Below the pieces are notes generated by a model, which worked only from the letters and a program-made list of their open reading frames with translations, had not been told where the DNA came from and made no database searches. The translations under genes were made by a program, and so were the position numbers. A stretch of DNA of 64,000 bases, taken from the NCBI RefSeq assembly GCF_024582835.1, contig NZ_CP102097.1:310001-374000 (forward strand), read 5' to 3'. Every line of letters begins with the position of its first letter. Position 1 is the stretch's first letter. The DNA comes from Vibrio japonicus (GTDB lineage Bacteria > Pseudomonadota > Gammaproteobacteria > Enterobacterales > Vibrionaceae). Shown here in pieces: positions 25,265 through 35,199 of this stretch.

Positions 25265-26344
25265 TTAATTAGAGTAAGGGTCAACTGCATCTCGCAGACC
25301 ATCACCAAGGGCGTTAAAACCCAATACAGCAATTAAAATGAAGCCAACGGGATAAAGCAGCCAAGGATAAGAGCCTATGGTTTGGAATTGTCCGGCTGCA
25401 TTGAGCAATGAGCCCCAGCTAAACATGGGTGCTTTTACACCAACGGCTAAAAAGCTGAAGAAGCTCTCGGTGAGTACGATGGTTGGCAACATAATTGTCG
25501 CAAGAACAACTACGTTACTGGTGACGTTAGGCAGAATATGACGGAGTACAATACGCATATCTTTCGCACCAACGGCTTTAGCTGCTCGAATGTAATCCAG
25601 GTTTCGCATCGACAACGCTTGTGCCCGAACCTGACGGGCAACAAATGCCCACTGTAGTGACGACAGGATAACGATGAGCATGATAAAGACACTCAGTGAG
25701 TCGGCTGTTTTTGGTAACACTGCGATCAGCGCAAGATAGAGTGGCACCGCAGGGAATGCTAACGCCAACTCCGCAATACGCTGTACAACGAAATCGAATC
25801 GGCCGCCATAATAGCCAGACAGAATACCTACAACCGTCCCGACAGAGACCACAATGAATACCACCGTAATCGCAAAGATCAATGTGATTCGACTACCGAA
25901 GAAACAACGGGCAAGTAAATCACGACCTAAGTTGTCTGAACCAATTAGAAAAAGTGGTGAGCCGCCTTCTAACCCAACCAAGTGAGTGTTAAAGCTCATA
26001 CCTAAAAATTCGTATTCCCAGCCCTGGTTAAAGAATTCTAAATGAATGCGACTGTCCTTATTTTCTGTGACGACAGGTAAAAACGTAACAGGGTCAAGAT
26101 CCACGACTTTCTCGTACACAAAAGGACGTAAATGAAAATTACCTTCAGAATCGAAGAAATTAATATTCGCTGGCGCGTCATAAATATTTTCACTAAAGCG
26201 CACCGTTGGATCATTAGACGAAAAGAACGGGGCAAAAATAGACGTCAGGCCAAGAAGAGTGAGCAGAACCAAACTCATCAATGCCATTTTATTTCGTTTG
26301 AAACGTATCCAAACTAAGCTCGAGTAACTTTGTGACTGTTTCAT
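25265..26344 (-). CDS. ABC permease, DppC-like
   Basis: A 359-aa inner-membrane permease: TM1 at about 20-40, a long periplasmic insertion (about 45-145) rich in acidic residues that standard DppC lacks, then five TM helices with the ATPase-contact motif (RAAKAVGAKDMRIVLRHILP, EAA loop). The insertion is typical of the YejE/AgpC-like subgroup. It begins 9 bp after the stop of the other permease and precedes the double ATPase by 22 bp, so all are one transcript. Confidence 0.92.
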   Translation of the reverse strand: MKQSQSYSSLVWIRFKRNKMALMSLVLLTLLGLTSIFAPFFSSNDPTVRFSENIYDAPANINFFDSEGNFHLRPFVYEKVVDLDPVTFLPVVTENKDSRIHLEFFNQGWEYEFLGMSFNTHLVGLEGGSPLFLIGSDNLGRDLLARCFFGSRITLIFAITVVFIVVSVGTVVGILSGYYGGRFDFVVQRIAELALAFPAVPLYLALIAVLPKTADSLSVFIMLIVILSSLQWAFVARQVRAQALSMRNLDYIRAAKAVGAKDMRIVLRHILPNVTSNVVVLATIMLPTIVLTESFFSFLAVGVKAPMFSWGSLLNAAGQFQTIGSYPWLLYPVGFILIAVLGFNALGDGLRDAVDPYSN

Positions 26345-26353
26345 GAGTACTAC

Positions 26354-27352
26354 CTACGATAAACGAATTCTTGGATCTAAGATGGCTAGCAATAAATCGG
26401 AGATTAAATTACCGATGATGAGCAAGGCAGCCACTAGCAACATGATGGTGCCGATAACATACGTATCCTGCTCTGCCATTGCAGAAATGATCAGAGGGCC
26501 AATGGTTGGTATACCAAGTACCATGGCAGCTTCCATCTCGCCAGTAATCATGTAAGGCAATGCAACACCCTGATAAGAAATCAAACTATGTAAGGCATTC
26601 GGTACTGCGTGTTTATAAATAACTTTGCTTTCGCGTAGACCTTTTGCACGAGCCGTTTCGATATATTGCATTTTTAAAATATCGAGCAAGTTACCGCGCA
26701 TCAGTCGAAGGTTAAATGCCATACCACCAAAGGCGGCAATAAAGATTACTGGCCAAATGTGAACCAAGGTATCGAAGAACTTATTCCAGGACATCGGTTC
26801 AAACAGATATTCGGGAGAGTTCATCGCGCCTATCGAACCAATGTCCCAGGCGAATATCATGAAATAAACGATAATGATGGCCATAACGAATCGAGGCACA
26901 GTCATCGCAATAAATGACAATAACGTCGCCACTCTGTCCCCGATTCTATTTTGGTTAGTCGCAGCAAATATCCCTGCAAATACGCCTAATAGAGTCGCAC
27001 CAATATGACACCCCAGCGCGATAAAAATCGTTCTTGGTAGTCGTTCGCCAACAACGTCCATAACCGGCTTGTTGTAAGCAAACGAGTAGCCAAAATCAAA
27101 GTGGAAAACGATATTTTTTAACCAATTCGCGTACTGAGTCAGAACCGGCTCGTTTAAACCGTAACGCTCCCTTGCCGCGTCCGCCAACTGTTGCGCCTGT
27201 TCCGGAGAAGCCCCGCCCATCGAAATCGCTTGGTTTTTAATTAAATCGCCGTAATCTCCATCTGGCAGTTGGATGATGACGAAAGTGATAGCACTAAGCA
27301 CAAGCAGTAAACCGATAGTGCTAAGTATCCGTTTAGTAATAAATTCAATCAT
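26354..27352 (-). CDS. ABC permease, DppB-like
   Basis: A 332-aa permease with an N-terminal TM (TKRILSTIGLLLVLSAITFV), periplasmic loop to about 105, five further TMs and the EAA motif (ETARAKGLRESKVIYKHAVP). The frame reaches 27418, but ATG 27352 begins at the standard DppB N-terminus (MIEFITKRIL). It lies 49 bp after the binding-protein stop, within the same operon. It forms the translocation channel with the DppC-like partner. Confidence 0.9.
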   Translation of the reverse strand: MIEFITKRILSTIGLLLVLSAITFVIIQLPDGDYGDLIKNQAISMGGASPEQAQQLADAARERYGLNEPVLTQYANWLKNIVFHFDFGYSFAYNKPVMDVVGERLPRTIFIALGCHIGATLLGVFAGIFAATNQNRIGDRVATLLSFIAMTVPRFVMAIIIVYFMIFAWDIGSIGAMNSPEYLFEPMSWNKFFDTLVHIWPVIFIAAFGGMAFNLRLMRGNLLDILKMQYIETARAKGLRESKVIYKHAVPNALHSLISYQGVALPYMITGEMEAAMVLGIPTIGPLIISAMAEQDTYVIGTIMLLVAALLIIGNLISDLLLAILDPRIRLS

Positions 27353-27401
27353 GTTACATCCCATATTCAGGCGGGAGATTGCTTCCCGCCTTATCCTTGT
27401 G

Positions 27402-29462
27402 TTACTTCTTAGTATCAAGCTTGTACTCAGGAACAGTGTGTGGCTGCAGTTCTTTTAACTGCTGATCTTGTGGTACCCAAAAACGCTCACGCATTACGGC
27501 GTCTTCGGCCCACTGATATGCCGTGATTGGTGCGTTAGGAACGTTCTTAATCCGCTTATTGACGAGTAAAGCCCCTGGATAAGCCACTAAGCCGACGTGG
27601 TACACATTCTTCGTCATTTCATGGTTTAACTGACCAATAAGATCCGCTTGTTTTGCCGTGTCACGCTCAGCGAATATCTCATGAGCTAAGGTCACCATCT
27701 TCTCTTCAAACGACTGAAGTACTTGCGGTTTATTTTCGGTACCTCGGTGCCATACCGGACCACTCTGCGCAATTGGAGCTAACCACTCCATACGTTGCAT
27801 TGGAACGATTAATTCTTTGTCACTGCGATTTAAGCGCCAATCAAAATCTGCCGCATCACGCGATGAGTCACCCTGGACACTATCGAGTAATCTTGGGATC
27901 AATTTGATGCCAATGTCAGCCAGCATAGAAACCAGGTTTTCATTGAAGACACCGTCTGCCGTGCCGTTGCCACTATTTAAAACAATCTCAACGTCATCGC
28001 CGTTGTTCACCTCTTTAGGGAAGTTCACAACACCGTTGCCATCGGTATCAACCAGCCCTAACTCTGATAAATATTGTTTAGACAAGTTTGGGTTAAATGG
28101 GTAATAAACAACATCATCTTCTCGGTAAAACGCTGTCTCCGGGTGTAAGCCACCTGCATATTCCGCAGTAAACGGACCTTTAACCAGCGCTTGTCCCAAG
28201 CTCTTTCTGTCTATGGCATGAGAAATCGCTTTACGGAACTTGAGGTCTCGATTCAGTTGTCGAATCGCCGCTTCCCGGTCATCACTCACAGATAAAGTCG
28301 GGTTCATGTTCATCTGAATCTGGAACGCCAGATTACGCGGACCGAACATGGCTCGAGTTGGTGAATTAGGCGAAGCGAGTTTGCGTAGCGTTTCAATGTA
28401 TATCGGTGGATTTTCCATATTGGAAAAATCCGCACTGCCTGACATGGTTTCTAGTGTTCGTGACTCCCACGTAGAAAGCTTGTAGCGCATTTCATCGATA
28501 TAAGGCAGCTGGTTACCTGCTTCATCCACTTTCCAGTAGTAAGGGTTACGGCGCAGCACAATAATCTGATCGTCTTTGTAGCTGACTGGCACCCAAGGCC
28601 CCATCGTTACAGTAGGTACTGCATTGGCAGGTAACGCATTGCTAAAATCTTCAAACGTGACGTTATCGTTATATTTAGGATGAAGTGGTTTGAGAAGATG
28701 TGCAGGCCCAGGACAGAATGTCATAAAGGCCATGTTGTAAAGTGCCTGATTCTGAAATGCTTTCTCGAAATGCCAACGAATGGTGTATTCGTCAACGATT
28801 TCTAGATTCGCCCCTTCACCTAATGCGTTTTGCGAAGAGAATGACGGAATTCTTGGTTCTAAAACGGTATCTTCCCAGTAAAAGCGTACGTCTTCGGAGG
28901 TAAATGGTTCACCGTCTGACCATTTAGCCCCTTTAATCAGATGCATGGTTAACGCCTTACCATCCTCGGACCATTCCCAACTTTGCGCCAGATTCGGCAG
29001 CACTTCTAATTCATCAGGTTTAATCTGATACATCGGACCGGTGCGCGTTAAACATTGCTGCACAGTATAGTTGATACCGCCCCAGCCTTGAGAGTGTGCA
29101 GCAGACCAGTTCCAGCCCTGTGGTCGACCACCAATAACATGACGAAGCACGCCGCCGTAAACCCCAACACCGTCAGGCATAGATGCTGTTTTTAATACCA
29201 TTGGGACTTCAGGTAAACGTTGTTCAACTGGCGGTAATTTACCGGTTTTTACGTAATTCTCGGTGAGCCATTGAGGCTCTGAATAGTGTTCCAGTTTTTT
29301 GAACTCAACAATTTGTTCAGGAGAAAAATATTCGATAGATAAGCGATTTGGTATTTCCGAAGCTTTCGGAATTTTTGTCGCTCCTTCTGGCAGCGTTTCC
29401 GATAATGCAGGAAAACATATGCATACAATGGAAAGTCCTAATAGATGCTTTTTATAGTTCAT
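27402..29462 (-). CDS. periplasmic solute-binding protein, likely alpha-galactosides (AgpA-like)
   Basis: A 686-aa SBP family 5 (peptide/nickel-type) binding protein with signal peptide (LSIVCICFPALSE). It has a roughly 100-residue N-terminal extension before the conserved GGVLRHVIGG start of the fold, and is longer than DppA (about 535 aa). Rhizobial AgpA, an alpha-galactoside binder, has this larger form and the same family; that is recalled, not measured. The first gene of a five-gene minus operon ending with GH32. Its promoter shares a colinear block with the alpha-galactosidase promoter, supporting raffinose, stachyose or melibiose as ligand. Peptide binding cannot be excluded. Confidence 0.8.
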   Translation of the reverse strand: MNYKKHLLGLSIVCICFPALSETLPEGATKIPKASEIPNRLSIEYFSPEQIVEFKKLEHYSEPQWLTENYVKTGKLPPVEQRLPEVPMVLKTASMPDGVGVYGGVLRHVIGGRPQGWNWSAAHSQGWGGINYTVQQCLTRTGPMYQIKPDELEVLPNLAQSWEWSEDGKALTMHLIKGAKWSDGEPFTSEDVRFYWEDTVLEPRIPSFSSQNALGEGANLEIVDEYTIRWHFEKAFQNQALYNMAFMTFCPGPAHLLKPLHPKYNDNVTFEDFSNALPANAVPTVTMGPWVPVSYKDDQIIVLRRNPYYWKVDEAGNQLPYIDEMRYKLSTWESRTLETMSGSADFSNMENPPIYIETLRKLASPNSPTRAMFGPRNLAFQIQMNMNPTLSVSDDREAAIRQLNRDLKFRKAISHAIDRKSLGQALVKGPFTAEYAGGLHPETAFYREDDVVYYPFNPNLSKQYLSELGLVDTDGNGVVNFPKEVNNGDDVEIVLNSGNGTADGVFNENLVSMLADIGIKLIPRLLDSVQGDSSRDAADFDWRLNRSDKELIVPMQRMEWLAPIAQSGPVWHRGTENKPQVLQSFEEKMVTLAHEIFAERDTAKQADLIGQLNHEMTKNVYHVGLVAYPGALLVNKRIKNVPNAPITAYQWAEDAVMRERFWVPQDQQLKELQPHTVPEYKLDTKK

Positions 29463-30150
29463 TATGCATTGTCCTTTGATGTCGATAGTAGAGTACGAGT
29501 TATTTCTTCTTGTTTATTCAAATTATCCGACTCTTGAATTATCATCAAATCCAGTTCTGACCTCACATCACCAATTCTTACTTTTCAAGAGTAAATGAAC
29601 ACATTCCTTACATGGATTACATTAACCGCCCTTCCCCCACCCATACCCAATATATTTAGTCTAAATACTTGACTAAACCCTCACCTTAAAACCGTGTTAA
29701 ACTCACCTTTATATTCTTACCTTTTAATACAAATAATCATAAAAACAATACGTAAGTCACATTAATATTTATCTGAAATAGTCAGGTTTATCACCACTGT
29801 TGATGAACACAACTGACTCTCTTACAGCAACTATATAATTGGTATGTATTTTAAAAATAATAGACCGATGTACACAGTACTGTGCAGTTAAATTCCACAA
29901 CTATCTGATATCTAGAGTGGGTGTTGGCGCTACAAAGAGATTGTTGAATAATACCCAGAAAGGAATAAAAAATATCGGCAGTCGCTGTTATTAGAACTGA
30001 AAGCTTTGTGGCCCGATAAGCACCATAGTTACTAATGTAGTGAGGTAAAAAATCGTTGCGGTTGACTTTCGCGTCAAATAGTGACCGCGTGGTAAACACG
30101 CCATAGCTAATACCCATGCTGGCATTAACTATGGCCATGGCTATGTTCGT
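29463..30150. other. intergenic region with promoter of the sugar ABC operon
   Basis: The left part (29519-29592) is the regulatory block described separately. The middle, about 29600-29850, is AT-rich with no gene. The right part (29851-30138, minus) keeps an open frame of 95 codons starting 12 bp after the porin stop, with some hydrophobic stretches but no family resemblance and no ribosome site; I treat it as unsupported. No terminator with a T-run is seen behind the porin. Confidence 0.4.
29519..29592 (-). promoter_or_regulatory. MelR-type promoter of the sugar ABC operon
   Basis: Minus strand: -35 TTGATG (29543-29548), 17-bp spacer, -10 TAATTT (29520-29525). Upstream lie direct repeats ATTGGTGAT and TTTGATGAT 26 bp apart, the second overlapping the -35. 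The whole 64-bp block aligns without gaps to the block at 35210-35273 in front of the alpha-galactosidase; its ends are GACTCTT and AAGAGT, an inverted pair. Overlap of an activator site with the -35 is the usual AraC/MelR layout. Confidence 0.7.
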
Positions 30151-31269
30151 TTAGAACGCGTAGAACAGGCGTACTCGGGCACCAAAATCGTCATCTTCTT
30201 TAAAGTGCTCATCAGATTGGGTCTGAGTCAGCTTATTCGAAATACGGGTATAGTATGAGCCGAGAAGGATCGAGAAATCTTGAATATCTAATACGTCTTT
30301 GAATGCATAAGATGCATAAGTGGTCGACACTTCAACGTTGCCATCCACCCAACCCGAAAGCTCTTTGTTGTCGTATTCGTTGTCTGCGTAAACATAACCA
30401 ATACCGACGTTATTCCAAAGTGCATTAACACCAGTAGTAAAGTTAGTTTCATCGACGGCGTCTAGATAAGCAACGTTGACGTTAACTGACCAACTATCGT
30501 TTGACCAGTTACCAGTCACACCATAGCCTGTTCGGTCAGAGATATCGACACCATTGGCCACAACAGCATTAGAAACTAAGTTGGTTTCCATCGCAGCCGC
30601 AATGCGGAATTGGCCTAAATCGTAAGCGACAAGTGGACGAACTAAAAATGAGTCTTTGCTTTTATCGATTTGATGGCCATGATAAGTACCTTCAACACCG
30701 TCCCTAAACAGGTTAGAGCGGTCGCCCATCATCGAACCCAGTTCAACATAGAGGTTGCCAAACGTCTGGTGATACATCAATTGACCATCAGCTCCACGAC
30801 CACGCGCTTCTTTCATTTGGTAAGTGTATGCCCAACCATCTGTGTAGAGGTCATTTGAGGTATCACCCGAATATTCGAGGAATACATCCAAACCTACAGG
30901 GAACATATCTGTTCCCTCAAAACGACCCGTTTTGATCGCCCAGCCATCCTTTTTTCCAAACTCAAAGTAAGCATCATCTAGTACTACATTGCCCGTACTT
31001 TCAAATAGTGGCTGCGCCTTAACACCGACAAAATAATCTTTATCTGTGTATTTTTCACCTGCGAATTCAATGAGCACACGACCATCCTGGTTAAACTCTT
31101 GGTCACCAGACGCATTGGACTCTCGGTCACGGTAGTTAAAGTTTAATTCAACATTGCCTGCAATAGAAAAGTTGCCTAGTTCATTATCAATGATCTTAAC
31201 ACCAGCATTTGCTTGCAATGCAAAAGAAACACAGACAGCGCCCAGAGATAGTTTAAATGTTCTGTTCAT
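30151..31269 (-). CDS. outer-membrane porin of the sugar island
   Basis: A 372-aa beta-barrel porin with signal peptide (LGAVCVSFALQANAG) and a C-terminal aromatic residue (RVRLFYAF) as required for BAM-dependent assembly. Alternating amphipathic strands rich in Tyr, Asn and Gly run throughout. ATG 31269 matches the signal peptide; the frame extends to a TTG at 31314. Placed between the ABC operon and the symporter/alpha-galactosidase pair, it probably lets oligosaccharides across the outer membrane, like RafY or maltoporin, although it resembles general Vibrio porins and specificity is inferred. Confidence 0.82.
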   Translation of the reverse strand: MNRTFKLSLGAVCVSFALQANAGVKIIDNELGNFSIAGNVELNFNYRDRESNASGDQEFNQDGRVLIEFAGEKYTDKDYFVGVKAQPLFESTGNVVLDDAYFEFGKKDGWAIKTGRFEGTDMFPVGLDVFLEYSGDTSNDLYTDGWAYTYQMKEARGRGADGQLMYHQTFGNLYVELGSMMGDRSNLFRDGVEGTYHGHQIDKSKDSFLVRPLVAYDLGQFRIAAAMETNLVSNAVVANGVDISDRTGYGVTGNWSNDSWSVNVNVAYLDAVDETNFTTGVNALWNNVGIGYVYADNEYDNKELSGWVDGNVEVSTTYASYAFKDVLDIQDFSILLGSYYTRISNKLTQTQSDEHFKEDDDFGARVRLFYAF

Positions 31270-31570
31270 GATTATACCTATATTTGTTTTTATTAAATTA
31301 TGGAATTTAGACAATATAAATACCGTCCTTTCGGAAATAGATAATTATTTAGTTTCAGAATTAGCTTTGCTTACTACTATTAATTTACATTTAATTGGAT
31401 AATCAATTGAATTTAACCACCAAATAAAATCAATCATTAACACATAGAATTAATGCATAACAAATAAATACTTATTATGATCTAACTAAGATAAGGCACA
31501 AGATAGATAATAATATTTTTTCCTTCTCCTCTAAATCATTAAAATAGGATGATAATTAAGACCTATTCTC
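31270..31570. other. AT-rich region between symporter and porin
   Basis: Very AT-rich. It holds the porin promoter, but I cannot identify convincing -35/-10 elements. The 64-bp block found at the two neighbouring sugar promoters is not repeated here; only a loose CACCAAAT similarity at about 31419 is visible. Confidence 0.35.
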
Positions 31571-32950
31571 TTAGTTGCTAAGTAATATTGGTAGTTTAAA
31601 CCCATATCGCTCCATCGCTGTTTCAATTTTATTTTTATCGAAGCCATCATGAAGACGATAGAATTTACGGTAAACAACCAAACTGGCTATCATTAATAAC
31701 ATCGGTAGCCAAATCATCATGAACTCCAAACCTGCAATGGTTTCGCTACTCTGAACTGCATTGGGGATATAGCCAACGAATGACAAGCCAACACCTACAA
31801 CAAACCCACCAGCTGCACCTGCAAACTTAACCAACATGGTTTGTACTGAGAAGATCACACTCTCGCTTCGGTGACCTGTCTTATATTCTCCATAATCGAC
31901 AACATCAGCCAACATTACGGTCTGAAGTGCATTTATAATGCCCACACCATATGATTTCGCGGCGGCTCCCATGGCTATCAGAAGTACACTACCAGGAACA
32001 AAGGCACGCATTACATAGAGTAAAACGCAAGATAAAATCGCAAGGCCACAAGCAATTAGCCATAGGTTTTTACGAGGGAATAACTTTGCTATATAAGGAA
32101 AAGTAATGACACCGATGAATTCAGCAATCCCTGACACCATCATATAAGTAGAAAACAATTCAGCCTTGTTCAAAGCATAAGTGAAGTAGTAGATTGCAAA
32201 GCCGCCAAATATCATATTGGCAATTTGGAACGTCAATACTGAACTGATTAATACTTTGAGTTGGTCATTAGACTTTAAAATATCGCCCACATCTTTTAAG
32301 TTAAATCTTTGCGTTGTTTTATCAACAGTCACACTCTCTTTAACATTTCTTGCGACTAAGAATGCGCTCATAATAAACAGCACGGCTATTAGCATCGCGA
32401 GATTGGAAAAACCTTCACCCTGATCGCCGTTACCTAACTTGCCAATAATAGTCAGACCGTAAGTACCAGTTAGAAACCAGGCAAGGCTGGCAAACATACG
32501 CGGCCAAATGACTAATTTCTCTCTTTCCTCTCGGGAACTGGATAGTGCCGGTATCATCGACCAATACGGGATATCCATGATTGTGTATGTTAAGCCCCAC
32601 AAAATATAAGCCGCTGCGGCATAGATATAAAGGGGTGTGCCCTCAAACGTATGAGTGCGGAATAAAGCAATCAGAACGACGGCATTCAAAAGTGTTCCAA
32701 CGACAATCCAAGGACGGAACTTACCAAATCTAGTACGGGTGTTGTCTACTATCATCCCCATCATGGGATCTGTTACAGCATCGATAATTCTCGCAGCTAA
32801 AAAGATAGTGCCGATAAAGCCTGCCGAGAGACCGGCTACATCGGTAAAGTAAAACATTAAAAAAATATAAATAGGTGCACAGGCGAAATCTTTACCTAAT
32901 GCTGCTAGTCCGTAGGATGCTTTGGTTTTTATCGATATTTGATTAGACAT
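31571..32950 (-). CDS. GPH-family sugar:cation symporter (MelB-like)
   Basis: A 459-aa, 12-TM transporter of the glycoside-pentoside-hexuronide family. Family marks visible: ARIIDAVTDPMMGMIVDNTRTRFGK in pieces (DAVTDPMMG; DNTRTRFGKFRPWI) with the cation-site Asp residues, as in MelB (Asp55, Asp59 region). It would import melibiose or a related alpha-galactoside with Na+ or H+. The alpha-galactosidase ends 91 bp upstream on the same strand, a melAB-like pair in which melA comes first. It is a second import route beside the ABC transporter. Confidence 0.88.
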   Translation of the reverse strand: MSNQISIKTKASYGLAALGKDFACAPIYIFLMFYFTDVAGLSAGFIGTIFLAARIIDAVTDPMMGMIVDNTRTRFGKFRPWIVVGTLLNAVVLIALFRTHTFEGTPLYIYAAAAYILWGLTYTIMDIPYWSMIPALSSSREEREKLVIWPRMFASLAWFLTGTYGLTIIGKLGNGDQGEGFSNLAMLIAVLFIMSAFLVARNVKESVTVDKTTQRFNLKDVGDILKSNDQLKVLISSVLTFQIANMIFGGFAIYYFTYALNKAELFSTYMMVSGIAEFIGVITFPYIAKLFPRKNLWLIACGLAILSCVLLYVMRAFVPGSVLLIAMGAAAKSYGVGIINALQTVMLADVVDYGEYKTGHRSESVIFSVQTMLVKFAGAAGGFVVGVGLSFVGYIPNAVQSSETIAGLEFMMIWLPMLLMIASLVVYRKFYRLHDGFDKNKIETAMERYGFKLPILLSN

Positions 32951-33041
32951 GTTACTACCCCGTTTTGCTCGTCGGTCGACTTGGCTATCAATGACACACC
33001 ATTGATAGCCACAACCGTTTTTAATTATTTAACGTACTGAA

Positions 33042-35159
33042 TCAATTTACCTTCTCAACTTTGATGAGCATCGCTGTTTCAGGATCGAGTAGCGGCATGC
33101 TTAGACCCACCTCTTTGCACCATTCACCGCTCAGTTCACACCCCGCTTCAGTCCAAGGTGGCTGGAACACGACAATATCGTTGTAGTTGGCTGGTTTGTC
33201 TAAAACATAAATACGGTAAGTCGCTTTATCATCCAAACCCAGTATGCGTAGGTTGCCACTCAACGAGTGCGTTGGCATATCCAGCTGCGCTACCATAACA
33301 ACCGCTTCAGATTGATCTTCTGCTACTACCGATAAAACCTGATGTGCATTATCGTCAGTAGGCGTTCGCCACATTTTACCTGTGTGTAGTAACGTACGTA
33401 ATTGCTTGTGCAGAGCGACATAACGAGCAAAGTTCGCTTTTTCATCACTATCTTCTTTCACTGGATCAAGCTCTATTCCCATATGACCAAACAGTGCTGT
33501 CAGTCCACGAAACTCAATGCTATGACGGCGGCGAGTACAATGGCATTTATCCGATCCAATATGGCTTCCCATCACTTCAGGCGGAAAGAAGTAACTCATA
33601 CCACGTTGGATCCCTTGTCTTTCTAACGCATCGTTATTATCCGAAGGCCAGAAACGGTCAGTGCGTTTCAAAATTTCGTAATCAATACGGCCACCGCCAC
33701 CCGCGCAAGACTCAATACTGACGTGAGGGAATTTGGCTCTTACCTTATCGACCAGCTGGTAGTAACGCTCTGTCTGTTTGCGTCCAGATGCCACACCATC
33801 ATGCGCCGGCTGAACGATTTCTCGGTTCATATCCCACTTGATGTACCGAATATTGTAGGTACTTAAGAAATGAGCCAATCGTTCGTATAAGAAGTTAAAC
33901 GCATCATCGTTTTGCAAATCAATAACATGTTGATGTCTGCCTGTCGGTTGGTCATAACCATCAACAGCTAGCAGCCAATCAGGATGTTCGCGGTATAAAT
34001 CTGAATCTTTGTTGATCATTTCTGGCTCAAACCACAAGCCAAATTCCATACCTAACGCGTTAACGTGATCGACAACCGGTTCTAAGCCGTTCGGGTATTT
34101 GCGCTCATCCAAGAACCAATCGCCTAATGCCGCTGTGTCATCATCGCGACCTCTGAACCACCCGTCATCGATGATAAAACGTTCCACACCCATTTCTGCT
34201 GCTTGCGAGGCCATTTCCATGATGTATTCAGGATCATGGTCAAAATAGATCCCTTCCCATGTATTCAAATGCACCGGACGTAACTTCTTCTGAAAGTCTT
34301 CCGCGATAATCGATTGCCTTACATGCGAATGGAAGTGATGGCTCATCTCGTTGAGTCCGTTTTCACTGTAACTTGCATACAACCATGGCGTGGAGATACT
34401 TTCCCCTTTTTCGAGCGCGACTTCTCCCGGGAAATAAATGACTTCCGCTTGCATAGTACGACGACCATCCGTTTTTACATCGGCGCGTAATCGGTGGTTA
34501 CCACTCCATGCAAAATGGAATCCCCAAACATCGCCTTGTGTCTCATCGAAATTAGACGTACCAGCCACCATTGCCGGATAATGTTCATGGGAAGTTCTGC
34601 CGCGTCGGTTCTCTTGCTGATATCCGTTGTGAAGGAGCGGTTGACGTTGTGTTTGGAATTCTCTTGCCCAACGGCCGTGGAACGTCATCAATTCATTAAC
34701 TCTTACAGGTAACGGCATTGAGTTCGCAAATCGATTAACGAAGTATTGTCCCGACTTTAGGTTAGTTAACGTGTGACGTGTTTTAACCACGTCAAATTCA
34801 TCTAAACAAATCTCTGTTACCAGTTGTAGCCCAGCCTGCCCATCTTCACTTGCGAGACTGATTTGAGTATCACTTTGTTGTATATCTTTTAAGAAGAATA
34901 CTGGTGCCCAGTTCTGACCATTGCGGTGGCCTTCTAAACCCGGGCTGCTGAATACACCACGACCAAGTTCAGGTAACGTCGTCATGGCTACGTCTTTATC
35001 TAAGCGTCCATGAGGTACCGGACGATGCAAAGCGGAGCGAAAGTTTTCTAGGCTGCCACTTATCTTCTTACCCCAGTGTAGAATTTCTGCAAAGTCACCA
35101 ACCTCAATAATAAGTTGGGACTCCGTTCCGCTTAACTCAACTAATTTTTTTTCTTTCAT
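33042..35159 (-). CDS. GH36 alpha-galactosidase
   Basis: A 705-aa cytoplasmic alpha-galactosidase that removes terminal alpha-1,6-galactose from melibiose and raffinose. N-terminal beta-supersandwich (about 1-320), catalytic TIM barrel (about 330-620) and a C-terminal beta-domain. The nucleophile Asp is in YIKWDMNREI, the acid/base Asp in WPSDNNDALER, and the substrate loop SCAGGGGRIDYEIL and DDGWFRGR are typical of the tetrameric bacterial GH36 group (AgaA/RafA, about 700-730 aa). No signal peptide. It is the first gene of a unit with the GPH symporter; divergent from the MelR-like gene. Confidence 0.95.
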   Translation of the reverse strand: MKEKKLVELSGTESQLIIEVGDFAEILHWGKKISGSLENFRSALHRPVPHGRLDKDVAMTTLPELGRGVFSSPGLEGHRNGQNWAPVFFLKDIQQSDTQISLASEDGQAGLQLVTEICLDEFDVVKTRHTLTNLKSGQYFVNRFANSMPLPVRVNELMTFHGRWAREFQTQRQPLLHNGYQQENRRGRTSHEHYPAMVAGTSNFDETQGDVWGFHFAWSGNHRLRADVKTDGRRTMQAEVIYFPGEVALEKGESISTPWLYASYSENGLNEMSHHFHSHVRQSIIAEDFQKKLRPVHLNTWEGIYFDHDPEYIMEMASQAAEMGVERFIIDDGWFRGRDDDTAALGDWFLDERKYPNGLEPVVDHVNALGMEFGLWFEPEMINKDSDLYREHPDWLLAVDGYDQPTGRHQHVIDLQNDDAFNFLYERLAHFLSTYNIRYIKWDMNREIVQPAHDGVASGRKQTERYYQLVDKVRAKFPHVSIESCAGGGGRIDYEILKRTDRFWPSDNNDALERQGIQRGMSYFFPPEVMGSHIGSDKCHCTRRRHSIEFRGLTALFGHMGIELDPVKEDSDEKANFARYVALHKQLRTLLHTGKMWRTPTDDNAHQVLSVVAEDQSEAVVMVAQLDMPTHSLSGNLRILGLDDKATYRIYVLDKPANYNDIVVFQPPWTEAGCELSGEWCKEVGLSMPLLDPETAMLIKVEKVN

Positions 35160-35199
35160 TACATCTTACTCGACATGTGGCAAACGATTAACTTGTAAT

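Noticed and set aside
29851..30138. 95-codon minus ORF just after the porin stop
   Set aside because: No ribosome site and no recognisable domain; might be a gene remnant, but nothing proves it.
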